From Novosphingobium taihuense (GTDB taxonomy: Bacteria > Pseudomonadota > Alphaproteobacteria > Sphingomonadales > Sphingomonadaceae), in assembly GCF_007830315.1 (NCBI RefSeq), contig NZ_VLKJ01000004.1:1-64000 (forward strand): a DNA stretch of 64,000 nucleotides. Direction: 5' to 3'. Positions within the stretch are counted from its first letter, which is position 1. Each line of letters opens with the position of its first letter. The translations under genes and the position numbers were made by a program. Below the pieces are notes generated by a model, which was not told the DNA's origin, did no database searches, and saw only the letters and a list, made by a program, of their open reading frames with translations. Below, in pieces: positions 37,103 through 46,078 of this stretch.

Positions 37103-39229
37103 TCAGGCCAGAGCACGTACTTCGACTGCAAAGCCTTCAAGATTGCTCATGCCGGATAACCTTTCAGCGCTTTGTGGACCAGCGGGGGCGATCATGTTCA
37201 GGTTCGCACCATCGGTCGCCCGGGCCCTTTGCCAACCTCCTTCGTGACCCCAGCCGTGGGGATAGCAGACCACGCCTGCCAGCATCTCCTTGGATATCTC
37301 GACATTGACAACAATCCGGCCGCGGGAAGTCGAGAGTTCAGCCTTGCCGCCATCCTCGATACCGCGCGCCATAGCGTCGTCCGGATGCATGAGAAGACTT
37401 GCCCGGTCGCTCCGCACCAGCCCCTCGACATTATGCATCCACGAATTGATCGAACGGAGCTTTCGCAGATTGATCAGCCGAAGCGAGGAAGGGTTCCAAG
37501 CAGGCGCTTGGCGGAGCCTGGCAATCTCGGCTGCAATCGGCTCGCTCCAGAAATGAATCTTTCCGTCAGCATGCCCCAGGCGCTTGGTGAAATCGAAGTC
37601 CCAGCGGCCCCCTTCGATCATCATGCCATGCGGTGCCGCGCGAAGACGCTCGACGGATAGTCCGTTGCGTCCCTCCACGCCGGCCCGCAAGGCAGCATCG
37701 GCCATCTCGAAGGGCGCAGCCTTTCCGAATGCCTCAGCGCGGCCCATTCGCGCTGCGAGATCGCGCAGGATATCGAATTCCATCCTAGCGTCGCCAACAG
37801 GCGGAATGACGGCATCGACGTGCTGGGCAAAGGGCCTGACCATATGGTTCATGAAGAACAGGTTGATGTCCTCGCGCTCAAGAGCAGTCGTTACCGGCAA
37901 AACGAAGTCTGCATGGCGAGTGGTCTCGGTGATGTAGAGGTCCAGCGCGACCATCAGGTCAAGTTGCGCGAAGCCCTTGGGCAGGTCGGGTCCGCCAGGC
38001 ATGGACATGACCGGATTTGCCCCGACAACGAGCAGCGACCTTATCTGCCCCTCGCCCGGAGTAAGCATTTCCTCGAGAAAGGTCACGCTCGCCTGCGCGC
38101 CCCAGACACTGGGCAAGCCGCTGACGCGAGAGGGTATTGCCCCATGCCGGGCGCCCGGCGATATGCCGCGATACTGGGTGTCGCTGGCCGTGCCGCCATG
38201 GCCCCAACCATAGCCACCCGGACGATGGAACTTGCCAGCGATCACGTTCAGCATGTGCACGAACAGGTTCGTCAGAGTGGCAAATTCTCCGCGGCAGATG
38301 CCGATCCGACCCATCGCTGCAGCACGCGGGGCGATTGCAAAGTCGCGTGCCATCGTCCTGATCGTCTCGGCCGCGATGCCACACCGCGGTGCAGCAACTT
38401 CGGGCGTGAGCCATTCCATGGCTGCGGCCAGTTCGTTCATTCCGCTTGCGTGCGCTGCGATGAACGAGCTGTCGATGAGGTTCTCTTCAATCAACGTGTT
38501 GAGCATGGCCCCGATCAGCCAGACATCACCGCCCGGGATGATCGGAACGTGTTCATGCTTGCGCGCGGTTTCAGTGTGGCGCGGGTCAATCACCAGCACC
38601 CGGCCCCGCTTTGCTATCTGGTCAAGATCTTCCTTGAAGCGGGGCGCAATCACCAGCGATCCGTGACTAACGAGCGGGTTGGAACCGAAGATCAAAAGGT
38701 GGTCGCATTCGGCAAGATCGGGAAACAGGAATGCGTGAGTGCCGAACATGAGTTCGGTGGCGAGAACGACCGAACTGATATCTTCTGACGCGGGGGAATA
38801 CATCCGGCTTGCTCCCATCGCGGCCTGGAAGAATGGCGCGGCAAGCGAACTTGGCCACCCCATGCTCGGCGGATTTCCGGCATTGACGGCGAAGCTGTTG
38901 GCACCATGGCTTTCGATTGATGCCGAAAGGCGCCCGGCGATTTCGTCCAGCGCTTCGTCCCAGCTGACTGCGGCAAACTCACCCGGCCCACCGATGCGCT
39001 TCAGCGGCGCTGTCACGCGATCGGGATCATAAGCCACGTCTGCCAAGGCCGGGCCCTTCACGCAGATGTGGCCCCTGCTGTGCGGATTGGCACGATCGGG
39101 CAGGATCCTGACGATCTTGCCGCCTTCGACCCGCGCGATCAGGCCGCACAGAGCCTCGCAGATACGGCAGTAGGTAACGTGATCGCCGTCCGCTCCGGGG
39201 ACCCGCGTAATGCTTGTGCTATCAGTCAT
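37103..39229 (-). CDS. Molybdopterin oxidoreductase (bis-MGD type)
   Basis: This 708-residue protein resembles the DMSO-reductase/formate-dehydrogenase family. A [4Fe-4S] site is formed by C21, C24, C28 and C56 (YCRICEALCG ... GHICVKG). The molybdopterin domain and the C-terminal molydopterin-dinucleotide domain (PDDAMARGIEDGGKAELSTS) follow. There is no Tat signal, so it is cytoplasmic. No partner subunit or chaperone is adjacent. It is divergent from a TetR gene with a palindromic site between them. It probably hydroxylates or dehydrogenates an organic intermediate; the substrate is unknown. Confidence 0.88.
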   Translation of the reverse strand: MTDSTSITRVPGADGDHVTYCRICEALCGLIARVEGGKIVRILPDRANPHSRGHICVKGPALADVAYDPDRVTAPLKRIGGPGEFAAVSWDEALDEIAGRLSASIESHGANSFAVNAGNPPSMGWPSSLAAPFFQAAMGASRMYSPASEDISSVVLATELMFGTHAFLFPDLAECDHLLIFGSNPLVSHGSLVIAPRFKEDLDQIAKRGRVLVIDPRHTETARKHEHVPIIPGGDVWLIGAMLNTLIEENLIDSSFIAAHASGMNELAAAMEWLTPEVAAPRCGIAAETIRTMARDFAIAPRAAAMGRIGICRGEFATLTNLFVHMLNVIAGKFHRPGGYGWGHGGTASDTQYRGISPGARHGAIPSRVSGLPSVWGAQASVTFLEEMLTPGEGQIRSLLVVGANPVMSMPGGPDLPKGFAQLDLMVALDLYITETTRHADFVLPVTTALEREDINLFFMNHMVRPFAQHVDAVIPPVGDARMEFDILRDLAARMGRAEAFGKAAPFEMADAALRAGVEGRNGLSVERLRAAPHGMMIEGGRWDFDFTKRLGHADGKIHFWSEPIAAEIARLRQAPAWNPSSLRLINLRKLRSINSWMHNVEGLVRSDRASLLMHPDDAMARGIEDGGKAELSTSRGRIVVNVEISKEMLAGVVCYPHGWGHEGGWQRARATDGANLNMIAPAGPQSAERLSGMSNLEGFAVEVRALA

Positions 39230-39259
39230 AGACTCTTCCCAACGTAATCCATCACGTTA

Positions 39260-39274
39260 TCTATGTATCATAGA
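39260..39274. promoter_or_regulatory. Island operator 1: TCTATGTATCATAGA
   Basis: This perfect 15-bp palindrome lies 31 bases upstream of the molybdoenzyme start and between it and the divergent TetR gene. It has the same TCTAT-N5-ATAGA frame as the element at 50483-50497. Confidence 0.6.
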
Positions 39275-39406
39275 TTTACAAGCGCGGTCGGGAATCTGAA
39301 TTTTGGGAATTCGCGTGGTTGCCGGGAGTCACGTTTGCTGGCCCGGACCACTGGAGGCAACGACTGCATCTTGCGTTCTGGACAGGGGCTGCCCAAGGGG
39401 GGCATC

Positions 39407-40120
39407 ATGGCAACGATGAAACAAAACACGCCTCGATCCCGGAAGGTCTCGATACGCGGAAAATCGCGGTCGACTGAAAAGGCTTCTCCTGCACAGTCCA
39501 ATCGCGCTGGACGCCCGGCTTCGCCTCTGATCACGCGTGATGCAGCGGCAGAGGCGGCGCTGTCCATCGTTGACGAAAAAGGCCTCGACGGTCTCAGCCT
39601 GCAGGCGGTGGCGCAGAAAATGGGTGTGCGTGCCCCCTCGCTCTACTATCACTTCCGCGACAAGGAAGAGTTGCTCGTCAAGGTCTCGCGGTTGCTGCTC
39701 AAGAAGATTTCCAGTGAGCGGGACACCTGGTCCGACGACTGGGAAGCACGTACCAAGGAACTTGCGCTGGCAACCTATCGGGTCACCATGCGCCATCCTA
39801 ATGCTGCCCCCATTGCCCTGCGGTTCTTCCCGCGCGCGGTGGTGCAGCCGGCCTATGAGCGCACGCTGGCAAGCTGTCCGTACAAGCCGGAGCACCATAT
39901 CGTGGTGCTGGAAGCGATCGAGCGGTTCACGTTTGGCTACACGATCTTTGCGGCAGCCGCTGCGAGCTTGCACACGCCGGCAACGCCTACGCCCGATCCC
40001 GAGACCTACCCGTTTCTGGCGCAGGCGTTGAAAGTGGCGCCGGGCAGTGACGAGGAGATCTTCACAGAAGCCCTGCAGGTCATTCTCGATGGCTTGCGGG
40101 TACGTTACGGCAAGGGCTGA
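39407..40120 (+). CDS. TetR-family regulator, candidate island repressor
   Basis: This 237-residue TetR regulator has a basic N-terminal extension, then a helix-turn-helix near 80-100 (DGLSLQAVAQKMGVRAPSLY followed by YHFRDKEELLVKV) and a TetR_C-type ligand domain. ATG 39407 follows AAGGGGGG and is preferred to 39263. It sits next to operator 1 and inside the island, so it is the best candidate to bind the six or seven related 15-bp sites. The ligand is unknown. Confidence 0.88.
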   Translation: MATMKQNTPRSRKVSIRGKSRSTEKASPAQSNRAGRPASPLITRDAAAEAALSIVDEKGLDGLSLQAVAQKMGVRAPSLYYHFRDKEELLVKVSRLLLKKISSERDTWSDDWEARTKELALATYRVTMRHPNAAPIALRFFPRAVVQPAYERTLASCPYKPEHHIVVLEAIERFTFGYTIFAAAAASLHTPATPTPDPETYPFLAQALKVAPGSDEEIFTEALQVILDGLRVRYGKG

Positions 40121-40134
40121 TCTGCCGAACAACG

Positions 40135-40160
40135 AAGGGCGCGCCGCCTGGCGCGCCCTT
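40135..40160. terminator. Bidirectional terminator, TetR / TonB receptor
   Basis: A perfect 11-bp stem AAGGGCGCGCC / GGCGCGCCCTT with a 4-nt loop lies between two convergent genes, followed by GTTGATTT on the + strand. Partial CAAC / GTTG flanks extend it. Confidence 0.8.
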
Positions 40161-40176
40161 GTTGATTTGCGGCAGG

Positions 40177-42636
40177 TCAGAACTTGAAGCCAACTTCCAC
40201 GAAGATTTCCCGCGGGTTGTCAACGAATGCCGACATGTCGGCCAAAGTGCCGCTCGTCGTCCCTGTGCCGGTGCCGCCCACGAACGGAATGTCATTCGCA
40301 GCAGTGACGACAAGACGGTTGGTCAGGTTCCGGCCGATCACCGAGACAGTCCAGAGATCGTCCTTGCCCGACAAGCTCACCGAGGCGTCGACCTTGGCAA
40401 AACCCTTCTGGAAGGCGTCGGGACGAAGCGCGTCGGTGAAGTTGTACTTCGAGGTATAGCTGACGTCGCCATTCATCCGCAGTGACATCGTCTCGCCGAT
40501 CGGTGCTTCGTAAGTGAAGCCAGCCCGTCCGGCAAAGTGCGGGGCCTTCGGCGGAGTACGGCCACTGTAGTTCTGGCCATTGAATACGCCGCCTGCAGGC
40601 AGCAGGTTGCACCCGTTGGCAATGGTCTGGCCGGGATAGCACTGACCGATGAAGTCACGATATTTTGCATCGTTGTAGGCCGCTGCACCGCGCAGGCTCA
40701 GCCCATCGATGCCCGGAACGCGCAAGTTGAGATCGGCCTCGACGCCCTGGGTGCGCAGCTTGCCTGCATTGCCCGCTGTCAGCGATACGGTGGTCGGATC
40801 GAAGAACTGCACCTGCAGGTCAGAATAGTCATAGTGATAGGCCGTCAGATTGAAGCTCAGGCGACGATCGAGCAGCAGGGCGCGCAGACCGATTTCGGCG
40901 CCTTCAGCAGTTTCAGACTTGTAGCGGCCTGCCGCGACATTCGAAACCGGCGTCAGGACCTGCGAGATGTTGAAGCCCCCCGCCTTGAAGCCCTGCTTGT
41001 AGGCGGCATAGAGAGTCAGGTCGGTGGAGGGCTTGTAGCGCAGGGTAACCTGCGGCGAGAGGTTGCCTTCGTCATATTTGTCGTTGAGGGCAATTCCGCC
41101 CGGGAAGGCTGCGGCGAACCCGATGTGCGCAGGCAAGGAGCGCTGGTAGCTCTTGCGGCTTTCCTTGCTGTAGCGTGCCCCGCCCGAAAGTTCGAGTTGC
41201 TGCGAGAGGTTCAGCGTTCCTTCGGCAAAGAACGAGAGCGAGTCGGTGGTAAAGCCATTGTCGCGCTTGAAGGTGGTGTAGGTGTTGTTGATCGGATCGA
41301 GCGGCAGCGGCGCGATGTAGGCATCGGTATTGAAGACGAACTTGCCGTGGGCGTAGAACGCGCCGAACAGGATGTTGAACGGACCGTCAAACTTTGACTG
41401 GAAGCGCAACTCCTCCGAGAACTGCTCGAAGTCGGCATACTGCGAGAATCCGGCGGGGTAGGACTCGCCGCTCACGTTGTTCAGGTCGGTCTGCCTGAAG
41501 TGATAGTAGCCGCTTACCGAGGTGACATCAAAAGGATCGCTTTCGATGGTCCCGGTGAGGGCCACGAACTGCGACTTGAAGTCTGCATAGAGCTTGCCGT
41601 CACGGGCAAAGCGATAGCCGGTTGTTGCCACCTGAACCGGGATGGCAGAGCTGTCGGCGCGTCCGTCGATGCGGCAATCTGTGTTGGGGCTGGTCGGGAA
41701 GACTGCGCCTGGAGCGAGCGTGGAGGGCAGGGGTGTTGTCCGCCCGCCGCCGCAGATGCGCTCCAGCGTGTCCGTGGGCCCGCCATCGACCACGCTGCTG
41801 AGGCCGGCCTTGAGTTCGATCTTGAAGCCGTCGGAGACCTGCGCATCGACAGTGCCTCGCAGGCCATAGCTTTCTGCAAAACCGCGCCGATCAGAATTGC
41901 GCGTGCGGAACTGGCCCGGGATGTAGTTGGTGTAGCTGGCCGCAGCCGTGTTCACGAAGGCACCGTCGCTTTTGGAATAGCGACCGGCCAGGCGGGCGCG
42001 AACGGTGTCGGAAACAGGCCCGGATACGAAGGCCTCCACATAGCGCTCGCGCGCCTTGAACCCGTAACCGCCCTTGATCCCTGCATGGAATTCGTCGGTC
42101 GGACCGTTGCTGGTCACGCTGATCAGGCCGCCGGTCGTGTTCTTGCCAAAGAACAGGGCCTGCGGTCCCTTGAGCACTTCCACGCCCTTGATGTCGAATT
42201 GTGGCAGGCTGATCTCGCGGCCGCGGCTCATGGCGATGTTGTCGATCACGAACGAGACCGACTGGTCGAACCCGGCGCTCAGCGCGGTCGAGCCGACGCC
42301 GCGCAGGAACACGCTGGCCGAGGAACCCGAGGCGGCTTTCCCCGCGATCAGCGAAGGCACCAGCGTTGCGATGTCCGAAACGCGGGTCGCCTGATACTGG
42401 CTCAGCGTGTCGCCGGTCACGGCAGTGATCGCCACGGGCGCGTCGATCAGGCGTTCGGCGCGGCGACGCGCGCTCACGACGATCTCTTCGGTCGTGGCTG
42501 CGTCCGCTTCTGCAGCGGCACTGGCTGCGGGTTGCGGTTCATCAGCTGCAAGCGCTGGAACTGCATGAACCAGCATGAGCGTTGAACCCATGGCCGTTCC
42601 AAGCTTCAGGGCAAGCAGTGCATTTCCGTATTTCAT
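40177..42636 (-). CDS. TonB-dependent outer-membrane receptor
   Basis: This 819-residue receptor has a signal peptide (ending VPALAA), then a TonB-box-like segment (ATTEEIVVSARRRAERLID) near 48-66. The plug domain (DTLSQYQATRVSDIATLVPS) and a 22-strand barrel ending in Phe (EVGFKF) follow. It uses TonB energy to import a large or scarce substrate. It lies between the TetR gene and the GMC gene; GGGGAGGAATTGAG precedes the ATG. Probably the island's uptake system. Confidence 0.93.
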   Translation of the reverse strand: MKYGNALLALKLGTAMGSTLMLVHAVPALAADEPQPAASAAAEADAATTEEIVVSARRRAERLIDAPVAITAVTGDTLSQYQATRVSDIATLVPSLIAGKAASGSSASVFLRGVGSTALSAGFDQSVSFVIDNIAMSRGREISLPQFDIKGVEVLKGPQALFFGKNTTGGLISVTSNGPTDEFHAGIKGGYGFKARERYVEAFVSGPVSDTVRARLAGRYSKSDGAFVNTAAASYTNYIPGQFRTRNSDRRGFAESYGLRGTVDAQVSDGFKIELKAGLSSVVDGGPTDTLERICGGGRTTPLPSTLAPGAVFPTSPNTDCRIDGRADSSAIPVQVATTGYRFARDGKLYADFKSQFVALTGTIESDPFDVTSVSGYYHFRQTDLNNVSGESYPAGFSQYADFEQFSEELRFQSKFDGPFNILFGAFYAHGKFVFNTDAYIAPLPLDPINNTYTTFKRDNGFTTDSLSFFAEGTLNLSQQLELSGGARYSKESRKSYQRSLPAHIGFAAAFPGGIALNDKYDEGNLSPQVTLRYKPSTDLTLYAAYKQGFKAGGFNISQVLTPVSNVAAGRYKSETAEGAEIGLRALLLDRRLSFNLTAYHYDYSDLQVQFFDPTTVSLTAGNAGKLRTQGVEADLNLRVPGIDGLSLRGAAAYNDAKYRDFIGQCYPGQTIANGCNLLPAGGVFNGQNYSGRTPPKAPHFAGRAGFTYEAPIGETMSLRMNGDVSYTSKYNFTDALRPDAFQKGFAKVDASVSLSGKDDLWTVSVIGRNLTNRLVVTAANDIPFVGGTGTGTTSGTLADMSAFVDNPREIFVEVGFKF

Positions 42637-42693
42637 CTCAATTCCTCCCCAGTGTTCTTGATGATGGCCTCATCGGGCAATCGCTGATTGATA

Positions 42694-42708
42694 ACTAACA
42701 AAAGTAGA
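42694..42708. promoter_or_regulatory. Weak island operator candidate
   Basis: TCTACTTTTGTTAGT (minus strand) lies 57 bases upstream of the TonB receptor start. It keeps TCTA and TAG at matching positions but not the centre. It is weaker than the other sites. Confidence 0.3.
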
Positions 42709-42749
42709 TTTTAGGGCGTGGTTGGTACCTTCGGGTTGATGCCTCGTGT

Positions 42750-44363
42750 TCAGGCTGCGCGAGCCAGTCGGTCTTGAAGGATCAGATCGGCTGCGCGCCA
42801 CGCCATGGCCATTGTCGGCCCCTGGGTGTTGCCCGCCGGGATGATCGGCATGATCGAGGTATCGACGATCCTCAGCGCCTCGACCCCGCGGACGCGCGTT
42901 GCCGGATCGACTACCGACGCCGGGTCCTTGCCCATCCGGCAGGATCCCACGGCGTGGTATCCACAAGTGCCGAAGCGGTCGTAAGCCGCGAGGATATCGG
43001 CATCGCTGGCAAACGCCGGGCCGGGCATCGTCTCTTCCTCGATCAGTTCTGCAAGCGAGGGCTGTTCGGCCCAGCGCCGGACCATGCGTACGGCGTTGAT
43101 CATCGCGCTCCGGTCTGCCTCGTTGGCGCGGTAATTGGGCTGAAAAGTTGCAGCCGTATCGGGATCGCCTGTCGTCGCGTGGATTGATCCGCGCGATGTG
43201 GGACGCAGGGGATAGACGACCACGTGCATTCCGGGAAAGCGTTCCACGTCCTGCCGGTTCTTGGCAAAATCAAACGAGAACGGAGCAATCAGCATCTGCG
43301 CGTCAGGCCGGTTGAGGCCCGGCATGGTGCGGAACCAGGCACCAAGTTCATATGCAGCCGACGACATCGGGCCGGTACGCGTCAGGTAATACTGCAGGAC
43401 CGAGCGCAGCAGGCGCCAGCCTTTGAATTGCTTGTTCTGCGACACGTCCTTGCGCAGCTTCCACTGCACGATCAGGCCCCGGTGCTCGATCAGGTTCTCG
43501 CCCACTTCCGGGCTAGCGTGCACCAGCGGCACGCCGATGGCGGCCAGCACCTCGGGTCGTCCTATCCCTGATCGCTCAAGGATCGCCGGGCTCGCCATCG
43601 CGCCCCCGCACAGGATCACCTCGCCGTGGCAAGGCACCATGCTGCGCAGGCCGCTTTGCATGATCTCTACCCCTCGCGCGCGCGCGCCGTCGAAAATCAC
43701 GCGATCGACAGTGGCGTCGGTCAGTACGGTCAGGTTTGGACGACTTTCAGCCGGTCGGAGAAATGCAGTTGCCGCACTTTGCCGCTTGCCCTTGTAGATG
43801 GTGCGCGGCGTCAGGCCGATGCCATCGCCGTTGTCCGGACAGTTGACGTCTACCTTGCGCGGAAGGCCGATTGCCTCACCAGCAGCGATCTGCGCTTCGG
43901 ACAATGCATCGCGGATGGTTGGCATGGAGACACGCAGCGGACCGCTGTTGCCGCGCATCTCGCCCGGGCCCAGTTCGTGATTCTCCAGGGCAGCATAGGC
44001 CGGTCCGATTTCGGCCCAGCTCCAGTCGCTGCTCGTCAGCTCTGCGAGGGCGTCGAAGTCTGCAGGCTGACCGCGCACGTACATCATGCCGTTGATCGAA
44101 CTCGATCCGCCAAGCACCCGCCCGCGCACCCAGGTTTCGGACTCACCGCCGGTGCACGCGTCCGGCTGGCTGGCGTAGGCCCACAAGTGTTTCGGGTCAG
44201 CCATGACTTTGGCAAGGCCCTTTGGCATGGCGATAAAAGGGTGAGTGTCGCGCGGGCCGGCTTCGACCAGGCAGACCCGAATTCGCAGATCGGCAGACAA
44301 GCGGTTTGCCAGCACGCATCCTGCTGCTCCGGCTCCTGCAATGACGTAGTCAAAGCTTTCCAC
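42750..44363 (-). CDS. GMC-family FAD oxidoreductase
   Basis: This 537-residue flavoprotein resembles choline dehydrogenase/alcohol oxidase. FAD motifs are AGAGAAGCVLANRLS at the N-terminus and GRVLGGSSSINGMMYVRG near 81-98. The catalytic His is in CGYHAVGSCRMG and the second His/Asn site is in IIPAGNTQGPTMA. It should oxidise an alcohol to an aldehyde. The start is GTG 44363 with GAGAGG upstream. It is divergent from the ligase-P450 operon; two palindromic sites lie in between. Confidence 0.92.
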   Translation of the reverse strand: MESFDYVIAGAGAAGCVLANRLSADLRIRVCLVEAGPRDTHPFIAMPKGLAKVMADPKHLWAYASQPDACTGGESETWVRGRVLGGSSSINGMMYVRGQPADFDALAELTSSDWSWAEIGPAYAALENHELGPGEMRGNSGPLRVSMPTIRDALSEAQIAAGEAIGLPRKVDVNCPDNGDGIGLTPRTIYKGKRQSAATAFLRPAESRPNLTVLTDATVDRVIFDGARARGVEIMQSGLRSMVPCHGEVILCGGAMASPAILERSGIGRPEVLAAIGVPLVHASPEVGENLIEHRGLIVQWKLRKDVSQNKQFKGWRLLRSVLQYYLTRTGPMSSAAYELGAWFRTMPGLNRPDAQMLIAPFSFDFAKNRQDVERFPGMHVVVYPLRPTSRGSIHATTGDPDTAATFQPNYRANEADRSAMINAVRMVRRWAEQPSLAELIEEETMPGPAFASDADILAAYDRFGTCGYHAVGSCRMGKDPASVVDPATRVRGVEALRIVDTSIMPIIPAGNTQGPTMAMAWRAADLILQDRLARAA

Positions 44364-44403
44364 TCGTTCCTCTCACCTCGGTGACCGCTTTGGCGACGGT
44401 CTA

Positions 44404-44418
44404 TCTAATGGCAATAGG
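44404..44418. promoter_or_regulatory. Island operator 2: TCTAATGGCAATAGG
   Basis: This matches TCTATTGGCAATAGA at 13 of 15 positions. It lies 41 bases upstream of the GMC start, in the divergent promoter region shared with the ligase operon. Confidence 0.6.
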
Positions 44419-44470
44419 TTGCCACCACCGAGCGCTTTGTGCAAGGGTGTTTAAGCGCTCGGTTAGAAAA

Positions 44471-44485
44471 TCTATTGTCATTAGG
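44471..44485. promoter_or_regulatory. Island operator 3: TCTATTGTCATTAGG
   Basis: This matches TCTATTGGCAATAGA at 12 of 15 positions. It lies 73 bases upstream of the acyl-CoA ligase start, on the ligase side of the same intergenic region as operator 2. Confidence 0.6.
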
Positions 44486-44557
44486 TTTATTCGCCATTAG
44501 CGTGAGCACCGACGCTAGAGAAAGCTGGCGAGGACCGGCTTCGGGGAAAGGGAGATC

Positions 44558-46057
44558 ATGTCGCAGACAGTGTCCAGCGCCATCGCATGGTGGGCCCGCA
44601 TGCGGGGGGATCAGCCTGCCGTCGTGCTTGCCGGCGAAGTTCTCAGTTATCGTACGCTACAGGACTGGTCCGATCGCGTGGCGGCGATGCTTGTGGGGGC
44701 GGGCGTCGAGCCTGGCGATCGCGTGGCCATCTGCTCCACCAACAGCCTTGCCTATGTTGCCCTGATCTTCGGCACGATTCGTGCCGGTGCGATCGCGAGC
44801 CCTATCAATTTCCGCTACAAACCGCGCGAGATCGCCGAGTTGCTGGAAACGACCGAACCGCGTCTTGTCTTCGCCGGGCCGGATCAGGTTGCCGCTGTGC
44901 GCGAGGCGGGGGTCTCCCCACGCGACATGTCGATGGTCGAGGGCCTGCGTGAAGGGGATCGCGCGACGGCTGCCTACGATCCCGAACCCGATTGGCCCGT
45001 CGTCATCATCGCCACCTCGGGCTCCACGGCCAAGCCGAAGGGGGTTGTCTTCACCAACCGGACGATGACCGCCTATGCCGCCAACTGGTCGATCGAAGAG
45101 CCATCCGCGCCGGCCGGGTCCAAAGTCATCACGATGGCCCCGCTCAATACCTCTGCGGGATTCGTGCAGCTGGTGCACTACACGATCGCCGGATGCACGC
45201 TCTACATGGAGCCGCAGTTCGATCCGGCGCGCGCGCTTGATCTGATCCAGCGCGAACGCATCACCTGTTTCGCCGCCGTACCCGCGTTCTTCGAGTTCAT
45301 CGCGGCGCGGCCCGAATTCGCGAATGCAGATCTTTCGTCGCTGAAGCTCGTCACCGCAGGCGGCGCACGGGTGAGTCGGCAATTGCTGGAAACCTACCGG
45401 GCCAAGGGCATCGTGATCCGCCAAATCTACGGCCAGACCGAAGTGGGCGGCAACGCCACGATCATGCCTGCACATCTTGCCATAGACATGCCGGAAAAGT
45501 GCGGTTGGGGCGGTGCATTCATCGACATTCGCGTGGTCCGCCCCGATGGCAGCGACTGCGCGCCAGGCGAACAGGGCGAGATCCTGATGCGCTCGCCCGG
45601 CATGATGATCGGCTACTGGCGCAACCCCGAAGAGACGGCGAGGGCCCTGCGAGACGGCTGGCTTTGGTCCGGCGATATCGGCGTACTCGACGAGAACGGA
45701 CTGCTGACCTTCGTTGATCGTTTGAAGGACCTCATCATTTCCGGTGGGCTGAATATCTCCGCCGCCGAAGTGGAGCGCGTGGTCTGCGAATTTCCCGGCA
45801 TACGCGAGGCATTGGCCATTGCAGCGCCGGACCCCAAGTTCGGCGAAACTCCGCTCGTCGTCTATCACGGCGACGCAGAAGTCGATGTTGCTGCGCTCAT
45901 CGCTCACTGCGACGCCAACCTCTCCAACTACAAAGTGCCACGCTACGTGGCGTTTTCCGCCGATCCGCTGCCCCGGCTCGCCACGGGCAAGCTGTCCAAG
46001 CCCGCAGTTCGCGAACTCTACGCAGATGCGCACCTGCGCCTGCCCAAGGTTCGTTGA
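44558..46057 (+). CDS. Acyl-CoA ligase (AMP-forming)
   Basis: This 499-residue ANL-superfamily enzyme activates a carboxylic acid to its CoA thioester via an acyl-adenylate. The P-loop IATSGSTAKPKGVVF is near 152-166, the YGQTEVGG adenylate motif is near 291-298, and SGDIGVLDENG precedes the C-terminal lid. The catalytic Lys is in RLATGKLSKPA. It is the first gene of a four-gene operon (ligase, P450, DUF35, thiolase). The 21-base gap to the P450 indicates co-transcription. Confidence 0.92.
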   Translation: MSQTVSSAIAWWARMRGDQPAVVLAGEVLSYRTLQDWSDRVAAMLVGAGVEPGDRVAICSTNSLAYVALIFGTIRAGAIASPINFRYKPREIAELLETTEPRLVFAGPDQVAAVREAGVSPRDMSMVEGLREGDRATAAYDPEPDWPVVIIATSGSTAKPKGVVFTNRTMTAYAANWSIEEPSAPAGSKVITMAPLNTSAGFVQLVHYTIAGCTLYMEPQFDPARALDLIQRERITCFAAVPAFFEFIAARPEFANADLSSLKLVTAGGARVSRQLLETYRAKGIVIRQIYGQTEVGGNATIMPAHLAIDMPEKCGWGGAFIDIRVVRPDGSDCAPGEQGEILMRSPGMMIGYWRNPEETARALRDGWLWSGDIGVLDENGLLTFVDRLKDLIISGGLNISAAEVERVVCEFPGIREALAIAAPDPKFGETPLVVYHGDAEVDVAALIAHCDANLSNYKVPRYVAFSADPLPRLATGKLSKPAVRELYADAHLRLPKVR

Positions 46058-46078
46058 ACGCAGAACTCCGAGGAACCC

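Noticed and set aside
41030-41070. GTAACC inside the TonB receptor gene as another SigF-type promoter
   Set aside because: The sequence 16 bases downstream is not CGAA and it points into a coding region in antisense.
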